Below are positions 26,759-34,766 of a stretch of 64,000 bases of DNA, piece after piece. The position numbers and the translations under genes were made by a program. Below the pieces are notes generated by a model that searched no databases, was not told where the DNA came from, and saw only the letters and a program-made list of their open reading frames with translations. Position 1 is the stretch's first letter. Each line of letters opens with the position of its first letter. Origin of the DNA: Aphanothece cf. minutissima CCALA 015 (GTDB lineage Bacteria; Cyanobacteriota; Cyanobacteriia; PCC-6307; Cyanobiaceae); NCBI GenBank assembly GCA_003003925.1, contig PVWP01000012.1, positions 1 through 64,000 on the forward strand, in the 5' to 3' direction.

Positions 26759-27250
26759 ATGTCCAAGACTCCCCTCACCGAAGCCGTTGCTGCCGCCGAT
26801 TCCCAGGGCCGCTACCTCAGCAACACGGAGCTGAATGCCGCCTTCGGTCGCTACGAGCGCGCCAAGAATGCCCTCGAGGCCGCCAAGGCGCTCACCGCCA
26901 AGGCTGACGAACTCGTCAACGGTGCCGCCCAGGCCGTCTACAACAAGTTCCCCTACACCACGCAGCTCCAGGGCAACAACTACGCCTTCGACGCCCGCGG
27001 CAAGGCCAAGTGCTCCCGTGACATCGGCTACTACCTGCGTCACATCACTTACTCCCTCGTCGCCGGCGGCACGGGCCCCCTCGACGAGTACCTGATCGCC
27101 GGTCTCGATGAAATCAACCGCGCCTTCGAACTCTCCCCCTCCTGGTACGTGGAAGCCCTGAACCACATCAAGGCCAACCACGGCATCTCGGGCGACCCCG
27201 GCGTCATCGCCAACAACTACATCGACTACGCGATCAACGCCCTCATCTGA
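26759..27250 (+). CDS. cpcA: Phycocyanin alpha subunit, sulfur-poor isoform
   Basis: 163 residues of CpcA with the bilin Cys85 in [14 protein letters not shown]. It contains one Met (the start) and one Cys (the chromophore site), the minimum for a working subunit. Places that are usually Met or Cys in CpcA are replaced: TTQLQG for [25 protein letters not shown] for [19 protein letters not shown]. It pairs with the CpcB encoded 38 bases upstream. No linker (cpcC/D) or lyase (cpcE/F) genes follow; a strong terminator ends the unit 25 bases after the stop, so this is a two-gene operon relying on lyases elsewhere. Confidence 0.95.
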   Translation: MSKTPLTEAVAAADSQGRYLSNTELNAAFGRYERAKNALEAAKALTAKADELVNGAAQAVYNKFPYTTQLQGNNYAFDARGKAKCSRDIGYYLRHITYSLVAGGTGPLDEYLIAGLDEINRAFELSPSWYVEALNHIKANHGISGDPGVIANNYIDYAINALI

Positions 27251-27274
27251 AACCCCGCGTCCCGCGGTGCCACC

Positions 27275-27300
27275 GGGGCCCTCCAAGGGCCCCCTTTTTT
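27275..27300 (+). terminator. Rho-independent terminator of cpcBA
   Basis: GGGGCCCT, loop CCA, AGGGCCCC, then C and six T. Perfect 8-base stem placed 25 bases after the cpcA stop. Confidence 0.9.
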
Positions 27301-27337
27301 CGGGTGCTTCCGGCCCATGGCGCCACCAGCCATCCCC

Positions 27338-28378
27338 TCAGAACCCCGCCGCATCGAGCATGCTCCGCAGCACCCCGGCGCTGTGGCGCAGCTGCCCCAT
27401 CTCCTTCTCGGTCAGGGCCATCTGCACCAGGGCGGCGGCGCCGCTGTCGTTGACGATCGTGGGCAGGCTGAGGCAGACATCGGGCAGGCCGTAGTGGCCG
27501 TGGCTGCGGCTGCTCACCGTGAGCATCTGGTCCTTGCTGCGCAGCACCGCTTCGACGATCTCGGCAGTGGCCAGCCCGATGGCCCAGGAGGTGCTGCCCT
27601 TGAGCCGGATGATCGCGTCGGCCGCCTGGCGCACCTCGCCATGGAAGAGCTCCTGGAGCTCCGGATCCGCCAGGGTGCGGCTGCCTTCCCAGCCCCCATC
27701 CACCAGCCCGGAGCCAGCCACCGCCACCCGGCTCCACACCGGCACCTCGGAATCGCCGTGTTCGCCGATCACGCAGGCCTGGACGTCGTGGGGATCGATG
27801 CCCAACCGGCGGCTGATGGCCATGCGGAAGCGGGCGGAATCGAGCACGGTTCCCGAGCCGATCACCCGATGGGCGGGGAAGCCGCTCAGCTGGCCGGCGA
27901 TGTGGGTGAGCACATCCACCGGGTTGCTCACCACCAGCAGCACCGCCCGGGGGCAGTGGAGCGCGATCGGCGGTATGAGCCTGCGGAACAGGGCCGCATT
28001 GCGCTCGACCAGCTCCCGCCGTGACTGCCCCGGCTGCTGGGCCACGCCGGCGGTGATCACCACCAGATCGGCGTCCCGTCCCTCCTCCTCCACGCTCCCG
28101 GCCCGCAGGTCGGTGCGGGGCAGGAACGGCAGGCCGTGGCAGAGGTCCATCACCTCCCCCTCCAGCCGGTCATGGGCCACATCCACCAGCACCAGCTCCT
28201 CCTGGCAGCCCCGGTGCAGGATCGCCACGGCGCAGGCCATGCCCACGGCGCCGCAGCCCACGATCACCACCTTGCGCCCGGGGAGCGTGCGCCCCCGCGC
28301 CTGGGCGCCGGTGGGCAGCAGCAGGTTGCAGAAGGGGGCGGCGGAGGTGCCGCCGACGGCCGGGGTGAGATCAGGCAC
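27338..28378 (-). CDS. ldh: L-lactate dehydrogenase (LDH/MDH family)
   Basis: 346 residues: NAD-binding KVVIVGCGAVGMACAVAIL, VVITAGVAQQPGQSR (catalytic loop with Arg), VSNPVDVLTHIA, GSGTVLDSARFR and the catalytic His in IGEHGDSEVPVW. The QQPGQSR substrate loop with Gln fits lactate rather than malate dehydrogenase. It would reduce pyruvate to lactate with NADH, useful in dark or low-oxygen metabolism. A 35-residue N-terminal extension precedes the fold; a shorter start is possible. It is convergent with cpcBA. Confidence 0.85.
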   Translation of the reverse strand: MPDLTPAVGGTSAAPFCNLLLPTGAQARGRTLPGRKVVIVGCGAVGMACAVAILHRGCQEELVLVDVAHDRLEGEVMDLCHGLPFLPRTDLRAGSVEEEGRDADLVVITAGVAQQPGQSRRELVERNAALFRRLIPPIALHCPRAVLLVVSNPVDVLTHIAGQLSGFPAHRVIGSGTVLDSARFRMAISRRLGIDPHDVQACVIGEHGDSEVPVWSRVAVAGSGLVDGGWEGSRTLADPELQELFHGEVRQAADAIIRLKGSTSWAIGLATAEIVEAVLRSKDQMLTVSSRSHGHYGLPDVCLSLPTIVNDSGAAALVQMALTEKEMGQLRHSAGVLRSMLDAAGF

Positions 28379-28566
28379 CGGCGGCAGGGGCCTGGGAATG
28401 GCCCGAACGGGTCGTTGCGGTTGGGTTCACTGCGCCTCCGCCCGGGGAATCGGGCCGTCAGCCCAACAGAAACACCCCTGAGGGTCGCTGTCACGGCTCC
28501 GGGACCACCGCTGGGGGTGTTCTGCGAGGCCAGCCACCGCTGGTCGGTGGCGGCCCGATCCCCCCT

Positions 28567-28992
28567 CTAGGTCCTCTCGGCGCCAGCGCTGCTGGTCGCG
28601 GTGTCGGCGGCCGGCGCCCGGGGGGGCAGTGCCCCCGCCCGCTTCTGCAGCCAGCCCGTCGTCAGAGCGAGTGTCCCGGTGCAGCCACCGAAGCGCAGCT
28701 GGAGCCAGGTGATCACGGCGGTGTCACCGGCCACGATCGCTTCGATGGGGTCCTGTGGCCGCGTCTGGCCCTGGTCTTTCGCAGGGGAATGGTGAAAGGC
28801 CTGAGCCAGGTGCAGTTCCTCCACCAGCTCCGGTCCCAGATACCAGAGCTCCACGTCCGCGCCTTTGCGCTGGCGGCGTTCCTCGATCAGCTCCCGCAGC
28901 TGGCCGTCCCCACTGAGCTGGCCCCGTGGGGCCACCAGAAAGGAGAGGGAGCGCAGGGGCGCGGCGGCCGGGGCCTGGGTGGTGAAGGACAT
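28567..28992 (-). CDS. Conserved-looking hypothetical protein beside haem oxygenase
   Basis: 141 residues, soluble. The middle has a well-structured look (SLSFLVAPRGQLSGDGQLRE, DVELWYLGPELVEELHLAQAF, AIVAGDTAVITWLQLRFGG) and the last 35 residues are Ala/Pro-rich and likely disordered. I do not recognise the family. It is divergent from the haem oxygenase gene (115 bases between starts). ATG 28992 was chosen since the frame further upstream runs into haem oxygenase coding sequence. Confidence 0.55.
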   Translation of the reverse strand: MSFTTQAPAAAPLRSLSFLVAPRGQLSGDGQLRELIEERRQRKGADVELWYLGPELVEELHLAQAFHHSPAKDQGQTRPQDPIEAIVAGDTAVITWLQLRFGGCTGTLALTTGWLQKRAGALPPRAPAADTATSSAGAERT

Positions 28993-29107
28993 GGTGGATG
29001 GGGTGGGTTGCAACGAATCTGTTGCCACAGAAGCATGGAACAACAGTACCGTTATATCGTAGGCATCAGTGCCCCACCCGGCCCGTTCTCTTTCGGTTCC
29101 GTTCCCC

Positions 29108-29797
29108 ATGACCGCCGCCATCCCTGCCGCCATCTCCGACCACGCCAGGCCCGCCGATGTCCTCGCCCACAGGGGGTTCGGCCCCCGGGTGCGCCGGCTC
29201 CATGGCCGCATCGGTGCCGCCCACCACCAGGCCGAGGGCATGGCCTTCTCCCGGTCGCTGCTGGCGGGGCAGGCCCACCCCGTCCAGCTGGCGGCCCTGA
29301 TCCGTGCCCTTGCCCCCGCCTACGGCCTGATTGAGGCCCGGGGCCCCCTGCTCGCCGCCGCCCTGGGAGCGGAGGGATTCCCCTGGGCCGACCTGGCCCG
29401 CACCCGGGCCCTGGACGGGGACATCGCCAGGCTGGCCGTGGTCCCGGCCACGCCCGCTTCCGCGGCGGCCGCGATCTGGCTGGAGCACCTGCAGCGTCTG
29501 GCCCAGCAGGCCCCGCACCGGTTCATGGCCCACGTCTACGTGCGCTACGGCGGCGATCTCTCCGGGGGCCAGCAGCTGGCCGAGCAGGCCAACGCCATCC
29601 TCGCGGCCCAGGGCCTGCCGCCCCTGAAGTTCTGGGAGTTCCAGCGCCCCATCCCCGAACTGAAGCAGGAGCTCCATGACGCCATCGAGCAGATGGACCT
29701 CAGCGCTGACGAGGAGCTGGAACTGCTGGAGGAATCGGTGATCGCCTTCCACGACACCCAGCGGTTGCTGGCGGAGCTGGGGGACCTCGCCGCCTGA
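29108..29797 (+). CDS. ho: Haem oxygenase (biliverdin-producing)
   Basis: 229 residues of the haem oxygenase fold. The proximal haem ligand is His39 in RIGAAHHQAEGMAF, and the distal-helix signature is YVRYGGDLSGGQQL. It opens haem with O2 and ferredoxin electrons to biliverdin, the precursor of phycocyanobilin for phycocyanin. hemN follows 58 bases downstream. In Synechocystis ho2 and hemN sit with chlAII in a low-oxygen operon; here acsF is 9.3 kb away. ATG 29108 is preferred to an in-frame start at 29069. Confidence 0.92.
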   Translation: MTAAIPAAISDHARPADVLAHRGFGPRVRRLHGRIGAAHHQAEGMAFSRSLLAGQAHPVQLAALIRALAPAYGLIEARGPLLAAALGAEGFPWADLARTRALDGDIARLAVVPATPASAAAAIWLEHLQRLAQQAPHRFMAHVYVRYGGDLSGGQQLAEQANAILAAQGLPPLKFWEFQRPIPELKQELHDAIEQMDLSADEELELLEESVIAFHDTQRLLAELGDLAA

Positions 29798-29855
29798 TCG
29801 CCCCTCCACAACCCGTCGGCCCCTCCAACCCCTTCCGCCCCCAACCCCCTTCCCC

Positions 29856-31226
29856 ATGACCCCTGCGGCCACCCTCTCCCCGCGTCCCGCCACCCCGATC
29901 GATCTGCTGCTCAAGCACGACCGGCCCGTCCCCCGCTACACGAGCTATCCCACGGCCGCGGCGTTCCACGGCGGCGTCAGCGCGGCCGATCTGGAGGCCC
30001 AGCTGGCCCGCCCCACCGACGCGCCGCTGTCCCTCTACGTGCATGTGCCCTTCTGTCGCAACGCCTGCTGGTTCTGCGGCTGCAACCGCATCACCACAGG
30101 CGCCGGCTCGAAGGTGGTGGAGCCCTACCTGGAGGCCCTGGCCGCGGAACTGGAGCTGATCACCCGCCACTCCGCCCAGCGCCGCCGCCTCGCCCAGCTG
30201 CACTGGGGCGGGGGCACCCCCAACTATCTGACGATCCCCGAGCGTGAGCGCCTCTGGGGTCTGATCGAGCGCCATTTCGATCTGTCGAGCGATCTGGAGG
30301 CCTCGATCGAGGTCAATCCGGAGGCCCTCAGCCGCCAGGATGTGATGGAGCTGCGCCGGCTGGGCTTCTCCCGGATCAGCTTCGGCATCCAGGATGCCGA
30401 CCCCCTGGTGCAGCAGGCGGTGAACCGGGTGGTGCCGGTGGACCAGCTGCGCCGGGCCATGGCCTGGATGCGGGAGGCGGGCTTCGCCAGCGTCAACGTC
30501 GATCTGATCTGCGGTCTGCCGCTCCAGACCCCGGAGCGGTTCGACGCCACCCTGGCCCTGGTGCAGGAGCTGCGCCCCGACCGGGTCTCCCTGTTCTCCT
30601 TCGCCTACCTGCCCGAGCAGCTGCCCCTGCAGCGCAAGATCGCGCCGCAGGATCTGCCCAGCCAGCGCCAGCGGCTGCAGATGCTGGACAGCGCCGCCGC
30701 CCGCCTGGGCAGCTGCGGCTACGACGCCATCGGCATGGACCACTACGCCCTCTCCGGCGACAGCCTGGCCGTGGCGGCCAGAGAGGGGCGCCTGCACCGC
30801 AACTTCCAGGGCTACACCACCGGCGGGGAGCTGGAGCTGCTGGGGGTGGGCCCGACGGCGATCAGCCAGTTCCCCGGGCTGTTCAGCCAGAACCAGCGGG
30901 ATCTCAAGGCCTACGCCGCCAGCATCGCCGCCGGTCAGCTGCCGGTGGAGCGGGGGCTGGTGGTGAGGGATCCGGAGGTGCTGGAGCGGCGGGAGCTGAT
31001 CCGCGAGGTGATGTGCCAGTTCAAGGTGGCGATCGATCCGGAGCGCTACGCCGCCGAGTGGGCTGCCCTCGAGGCCCTGGCTGACGACGGGCTGGTGCGG
31101 CTCAGTCGGGCCGATGGCCGCGGCCTGGTGGAGGTCACCACCTCGGGTCGCTGGCTGATCCGCACCGTGGCGGCCGTGTTCGACCCCTCCCAGCGCCAGG
31201 TGGCCTCCGGCTCGCGGCTGATCTGA
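29856..31226 (+). CDS. hemN: Oxygen-independent coproporphyrinogen III oxidase
   Basis: 456 residues of the radical-SAM HemN family: cluster cysteines Cys67, Cys71, Cys74 in PFCRNACWFCGCN, the glycine-rich LHWGGGTPNYL, IEVNPEAL, and a C-terminal HemN domain. It decarboxylates coproporphyrinogen III without O2. The CxxxCxxC plus following Cys (CGC) is the true HemN form rather than HemW. It is probably co-transcribed with haem oxygenase, together supplying tetrapyrroles when oxygen is low. Confidence 0.93.
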   Translation: MTPAATLSPRPATPIDLLLKHDRPVPRYTSYPTAAAFHGGVSAADLEAQLARPTDAPLSLYVHVPFCRNACWFCGCNRITTGAGSKVVEPYLEALAAELELITRHSAQRRRLAQLHWGGGTPNYLTIPERERLWGLIERHFDLSSDLEASIEVNPEALSRQDVMELRRLGFSRISFGIQDADPLVQQAVNRVVPVDQLRRAMAWMREAGFASVNVDLICGLPLQTPERFDATLALVQELRPDRVSLFSFAYLPEQLPLQRKIAPQDLPSQRQRLQMLDSAAARLGSCGYDAIGMDHYALSGDSLAVAAREGRLHRNFQGYTTGGELELLGVGPTAISQFPGLFSQNQRDLKAYAASIAAGQLPVERGLVVRDPEVLERRELIREVMCQFKVAIDPERYAAEWAALEALADDGLVRLSRADGRGLVEVTTSGRWLIRTVAAVFDPSQRQVASGSRLI

Positions 31227-31232
31227 GCGGCC

Positions 31233-31955
31233 TCAGCAGGGTTCCAGCACGCAGTTGATCTTCAGCTCGAAGGGCACGGCGCTGGCGGGCAGCCGCAGCA
31301 GCTGGGCGGTGAGGGCGGCCAGGTCCTCGGGCTGGGTCATGGCGCCGGCCGGCAGGGCCGTCACCTGGGAGGCCATGGCGGTGTTGACCCAGCCCGGGCA
31401 GATCGCCGTCACCCGGATCCCGGCGTCCCAGCCCTCGTTGCGCATCGACTGGCACAGGGCCATCAGCGCGAATTTGCTGCAGGGGTAGGCCGCCAGGGAG
31501 CCCTTCACCCGCTGGCCGCTCATCGACACCAGGGTGATCACCCGGCCGTCGCCACTGGCCACCAACGCCGGCCAGGCGGCCCGGGTGAGCCACCAGGGAC
31601 CCATCAGATTGACGCGCCACAGGTCCTCGATCTCCTGCTCGTCCCCCGGCGCGAACAGCAGGCCCACCCGGGAAAAGAGACCGGCGCAGTGGATCACCCC
31701 GTCGATGGCGCCGAACCGGGCCAGCGTCGCCGCCACCCAGGCGGTCGCCTGGCCGGGGTCGCGCGCCTCGTAGGGATGGACGAACAGTCGGTCGCTCCGC
31801 CGGTTGGCGGCCTGCCGGAGCGGGCCCTCCGGCAGGGCGGCAGGATCGCGCAGGCCGAGGCTGAGCCGATGGCCCTCGGCCAGGGCCCGTTCCGCGATCG
31901 CCCGGCCGATGCCCCGGCTGGCGCCGCTGATCAGCAGGGTGCGGGGCTGCTCCAT
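31233..31955 (-). CDS. Short-chain dehydrogenase/reductase
   Basis: 240 residues with the SDR cofactor motif ISGASRGIGRAIAERAL, the AG motif region HCAGLF, and the catalytic YxxxK as AAYPCSKFAL preceded by the Ser in LVSMSGQR. Substrate unknown. It is convergent with hemN, with six bases between the stops. Nothing in the context narrows the role. Confidence 0.88.
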   Translation of the reverse strand: MEQPRTLLISGASRGIGRAIAERALAEGHRLSLGLRDPAALPEGPLRQAANRRSDRLFVHPYEARDPGQATAWVAATLARFGAIDGVIHCAGLFSRVGLLFAPGDEQEIEDLWRVNLMGPWWLTRAAWPALVASGDGRVITLVSMSGQRVKGSLAAYPCSKFALMALCQSMRNEGWDAGIRVTAICPGWVNTAMASQVTALPAGAMTQPEDLAALTAQLLRLPASAVPFELKINCVLEPC

Positions 31956-32093
31956 GGTCGGCGACGACGGACCCGGAAATCCTGGCCGATGACCAGGGGG
32001 GCGGCCGGGGGCGGCCAGGGGGATCCGGCAGGGACCCCTGGTGGGTCGGATCGCGGTGGGTCTGGTGTCCGCCGGATGTCCGTGTCGGGAGCC

Positions 32094-32122
32094 AAAAAAA
32101 AAGCTGACCTTGATGGCCAGCT
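32094..32122 (-). terminator. Terminator downstream of glnB
   Basis: On the minus strand AGCTGGCC, loop ATCAA, GGTCAGCT, then nine T. An 8-base stem with one G-T pair, 35 bases after the glnB stop, closing the amt-glnB transcript. Confidence 0.85.
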
Positions 32123-32156
32123 CCGGGTGGGGGGCGCCGATGCCGGCGGCTGAGGA

Positions 32157-32495
32157 TCAGAGGGTGGATTCGCCGGATTCGCCGGTGCGGATCCGGATCA
32201 CCGATTCGACCGGGGTGACGAAGAGCTTGCCGTCGCCGATTTCACCGGTGTGGGCCGCTTGGGTGATGGCGGCGATCGCCGCATCCAGCTTGGCGGAGGG
32301 GACGACGATCTCGATCCTTGCCTTGGGAAGGAACTCGACGGTGAACTCCGTTCCCCGGTAGCGCTCCACCTGGCCTTTCTGGCGACCGAATCCACGGGAG
32401 TCGGTGACCGTCATGCCGATGATGTCAAGGGCGACGAGGGCAGTCTTGATGGCATCCACCTTGGAGGGGCGGACCATGGCCGTGATCATTTTCAT
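32157..32495 (-). CDS. glnB: PII-family nitrogen regulatory protein, Amt-linked
   Basis: 112 residues: MKMITAMVRPSKVDAIKTAL, T-loop GRQKGQVERYRGTEF, and the C-terminal TGEIGDGKLFVTPV and IRIRTGE. PII proteins bind ATP and 2-oxoglutarate and block Amt channels. The phosphorylated Ser49 of cyanobacterial GlnB is replaced by Thr and Tyr51 by Phe, so this may be a paralogue regulated differently. It follows amt by 13 bases, the typical GlnK-Amt arrangement, ending in a strong terminator. Confidence 0.88.
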   Translation of the reverse strand: MKMITAMVRPSKVDAIKTALVALDIIGMTVTDSRGFGRQKGQVERYRGTEFTVEFLPKARIEIVVPSAKLDAAIAAITQAAHTGEIGDGKLFVTPVESVIRIRTGESGESTL

Positions 32496-32508
32496 GGAAG
32501 GTTTGTCG

Positions 32509-33969
32509 TCAGTTGGTCATTGGATCGTACGCCTCTTCCCCGTGAGCCACGAAGTCGAGACCGCGCTCTTCCTCTTCGATGCTGACGCGCAGGGGCATCA
32601 GGGCACCGAGAATCCAGAGAATAATAGCCGTACCCAGCGCGACAAATCCATAGGTGAGGATAACGGCTTTGAGCTGGGCGATGAACAGGCCGAAGTTTCC
32701 TGATTCCTCAAGGATCTTGGCCGACAACGGGAAGTAATCGGCGGGCACAAGGGCCCTGGAAGCGAGGATCCCGGTCAGCAGAGCGCCCACGGTCCCGCCC
32801 ACCCCATGGACCATGAAGGTGTCAAGCGAATCATCGAACTGGATGGCGGCCTTGACCCGCACGGCGATGAAGCAGGCCGCCGCCGTGAGGACGCCGATCA
32901 GCAGCGATTGCTCCATGTAGACGAAGCCTGCCGCCGGGGTGATGCCCACCAGGCCGGCGACGGCACCGGTGGCAGCACCGACGGCCGTGGGTTTGCCGTC
33001 CTTGAACCATTCGATCAGGCACCAGGTGAGCAGGGCCGCCGAGGCGGACGTGGTGGTGGTGAGGAAGGGGTACCCCGCCGTCTTGGAGGCGAACATGCTG
33101 GCCCCGTTGAAGCCGAACCAGCCGAACCAGAGCAGACCGGCCCCCAGCAGAATGAAGGGCACATTGTGGGGCGGACGCTTGCTGTTGGGCCAGGTGCTGC
33201 GTGGGCCGATGATGGCCGCCGCCACCAGGGCCGCCACGCCGGAAGCGATGTGAACCACGGTGCCGCCGGCGAAATCGATCGCGCCGATGGCGCCGAACGG
33301 ACCGATGAAGCCGCCGCCCCACACCATCTTCGCCATGGGGGAATAGATCAGCAAGCTCCAGATCAGGCAGAACCAGAACCAGGCCTTGAAACTGACGCGC
33401 TCCACCAGAGCCCCGGAAATCAGGGCTGGGGTGATGATCGCGAACATCCCCTGGAACAGGGCGAAGGAGGTGGCGCTGATCGGGAAGCCGGCCGCCAGGG
33501 GCTGGTCGCCGAGTTCACCGCCGACCCCATGGAGAAACATCGATCCCAGCCCACCGATGAAGGGGCTGCCGAAGCCGACGTCGAAGGCCAAGCTGTAGCC
33601 GACCACCACCCAGAGAACACCGATGAGCCCCATCAAGAAGAAGCTCATCATCATGCAGTTCAGCACGTTCTTGGGACGGGTGAAGCCCCCGTAGAAAAAG
33701 GCCAGACCCGGGGTCATCAGCAGAACCAGGGCCGAACCCACCAGCATCAGCAGGGTGTCGGCGCCGTCGGTGGGGGCCATGGCCAGGGCCGCCTTGGCCG
33801 AGCCGGCCAGCAGCGGGCCGATGCCGGCCCCCACCGCCAGCAGGAAGAAGGCGATCCGCCTGAGTCGTTGGTCCTGAAGACCACCCAGACAACGGCTGCG
33901 GAGGCGATCGAAGGTCGTCAGCGCGGATGGCGCGGAAGACGACGATGCACCAGTCGGAGATCCATGCAT
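32509..33969 (-). CDS. amt: Ammonium transporter
   Basis: 486 residues with about eleven membrane segments after a signal-like N-terminus. Family markers include GLAFFYGGFTRPKNVLNCMMMSF, FAGGTVVHIASGVAALVAA, FNGASMFASKTAGYPF and MVHGVGGTVGALLTGI, which hold pore histidines and the phenylalanine gate. It brings ammonium across the cytoplasmic membrane. A PII gene follows on the same transcript. A relaxed NtcA site (GT-N10-AC, 34037-34050) lies about 70 bases upstream, consistent with nitrogen control. Confidence 0.93.
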   Translation of the reverse strand: MHGSPTGASSSSAPSALTTFDRLRSRCLGGLQDQRLRRIAFFLLAVGAGIGPLLAGSAKAALAMAPTDGADTLLMLVGSALVLLMTPGLAFFYGGFTRPKNVLNCMMMSFFLMGLIGVLWVVVGYSLAFDVGFGSPFIGGLGSMFLHGVGGELGDQPLAAGFPISATSFALFQGMFAIITPALISGALVERVSFKAWFWFCLIWSLLIYSPMAKMVWGGGFIGPFGAIGAIDFAGGTVVHIASGVAALVAAAIIGPRSTWPNSKRPPHNVPFILLGAGLLWFGWFGFNGASMFASKTAGYPFLTTTTSASAALLTWCLIEWFKDGKPTAVGAATGAVAGLVGITPAAGFVYMEQSLLIGVLTAAACFIAVRVKAAIQFDDSLDTFMVHGVGGTVGALLTGILASRALVPADYFPLSAKILEESGNFGLFIAQLKAVILTYGFVALGTAIILWILGALMPLRVSIEEEERGLDFVAHGEEAYDPMTN

Positions 33970-34036
33970 CGGAAAAGGGGGGGTGAAACCTTGGAAAAGG
34001 CCAAAATCACCCTCAACGCATGGGAAGGATGGCTAT

Positions 34037-34050
34037 GTAGCCAAACGAAC
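34037..34050 (-). promoter_or_regulatory. Possible NtcA site upstream of amt
   Basis: On the minus strand GTTCGTTTGGCTAC fits GT-N10-AC and nearly GTA-N8-TAC. It is 68-81 bases upstream of the amt start. No well-placed -10 box was found, so confidence is low. Confidence 0.25.
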
Positions 34051-34080
34051 AAACAGACCCTCCCACCAGCGAACGGTCAC

Positions 34081-34105
34081 AAAAAAGCCGGGGTGTGGCC
34101 CCGGC
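34081..34105 (-). terminator. Terminator of the orphan cpcB
   Basis: On the minus strand GCCGGGG, loop CCACA, CCCCGGC, then six T, 24 bases after the cpcB stop. Its position shows that cpcB is the last gene of its transcript and no cpcA follows. Confidence 0.9.
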
Positions 34106-34129
34106 GGGATGGCAGATGGGAGACCCGAC

Positions 34130-34648
34130 TCAGGCGACGGCGGCGGCGGCGCGATCGAAGTAGGTGCCCACTTCGGACATCAGGGCGGAGCAGTCGCCGG
34201 GGGTGATGCCGTTGCGATCGTTGGCGATCGCGATGGCGGCGTCCTTCATCTTGCGGATGCCTTCGGCCACGGAGGCACCGGGCACGCCAAGGGCCAGGTA
34301 GGTCTCCCGCAGGCCGTTGAGGCAGCGGTCCTCGAGCACCGAAGCGTCGCCGGTGAAGATCGCATAGGTGATGTAGCGCAGCACGATCTCCATGTCGCGC
34401 AGGCAGGCGGCCATGCGGCGATGGGTGTAGGCGTTGCCGCCGGGAGCGATCAGGGCGGGCTGCTGATCGAACAGATCGCGGGCAGCGTTGGTGACGATCT
34501 TGGAAGCGTTCGAGGTGATGCGGTTGACCGTGTCCATCCGCTTGTTGCTCTCGGCCACCATCGCTCCCAGGGCGTCGATCTGGCCGGGGCTGAGGAATTC
34601 GCCGCGGGCGTCGGCCTGGGCGACGAGCTTGGTGAAGGCGTCGAACAT
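34130..34648 (-). CDS. cpcB: Phycocyanin beta subunit, ordinary composition, without a cpcA partner
   Basis: 172 residues of CpcB with bilin cysteines in AACLRDME and GDCSAL, third Cys in [10 protein letters not shown], and PGGNAYT. It contains seven Met (1, 30, 38, 79, 86, 134, 157), the usual composition. It is transcribed alone: a terminator follows directly, and the divergent gene upstream is a GST-like protein. cpcB normally precedes cpcA, so this is either a relocated extra copy or the survivor of a split operon. ATG 34648 gives the conventional MFDAFTK start. Confidence 0.93.
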   Translation of the reverse strand: MFDAFTKLVAQADARGEFLSPGQIDALGAMVAESNKRMDTVNRITSNASKIVTNAARDLFDQQPALIAPGGNAYTHRRMAACLRDMEIVLRYITYAIFTGDASVLEDRCLNGLRETYLALGVPGASVAEGIRKMKDAAIAIANDRNGITPGDCSALMSEVGTYFDRAAAAVA

Positions 34649-34766
34649 GGGAGCTGCTGGGGAGCGTGGAGATATGAACTTTAGATTCGCCGGCCCTGGT
34701 GGTGCGAGCGCGCCGGAGGAAGCGCCCCTGCCGGCCTGACTAGGTTGGTGGGCCCCGCCCCCTTGC

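Noticed and set aside
32806..34206. 466-codon plus-strand open frame
   Set aside because: Antisense shadow of amt and of the start of the terminator region; no domain pattern.
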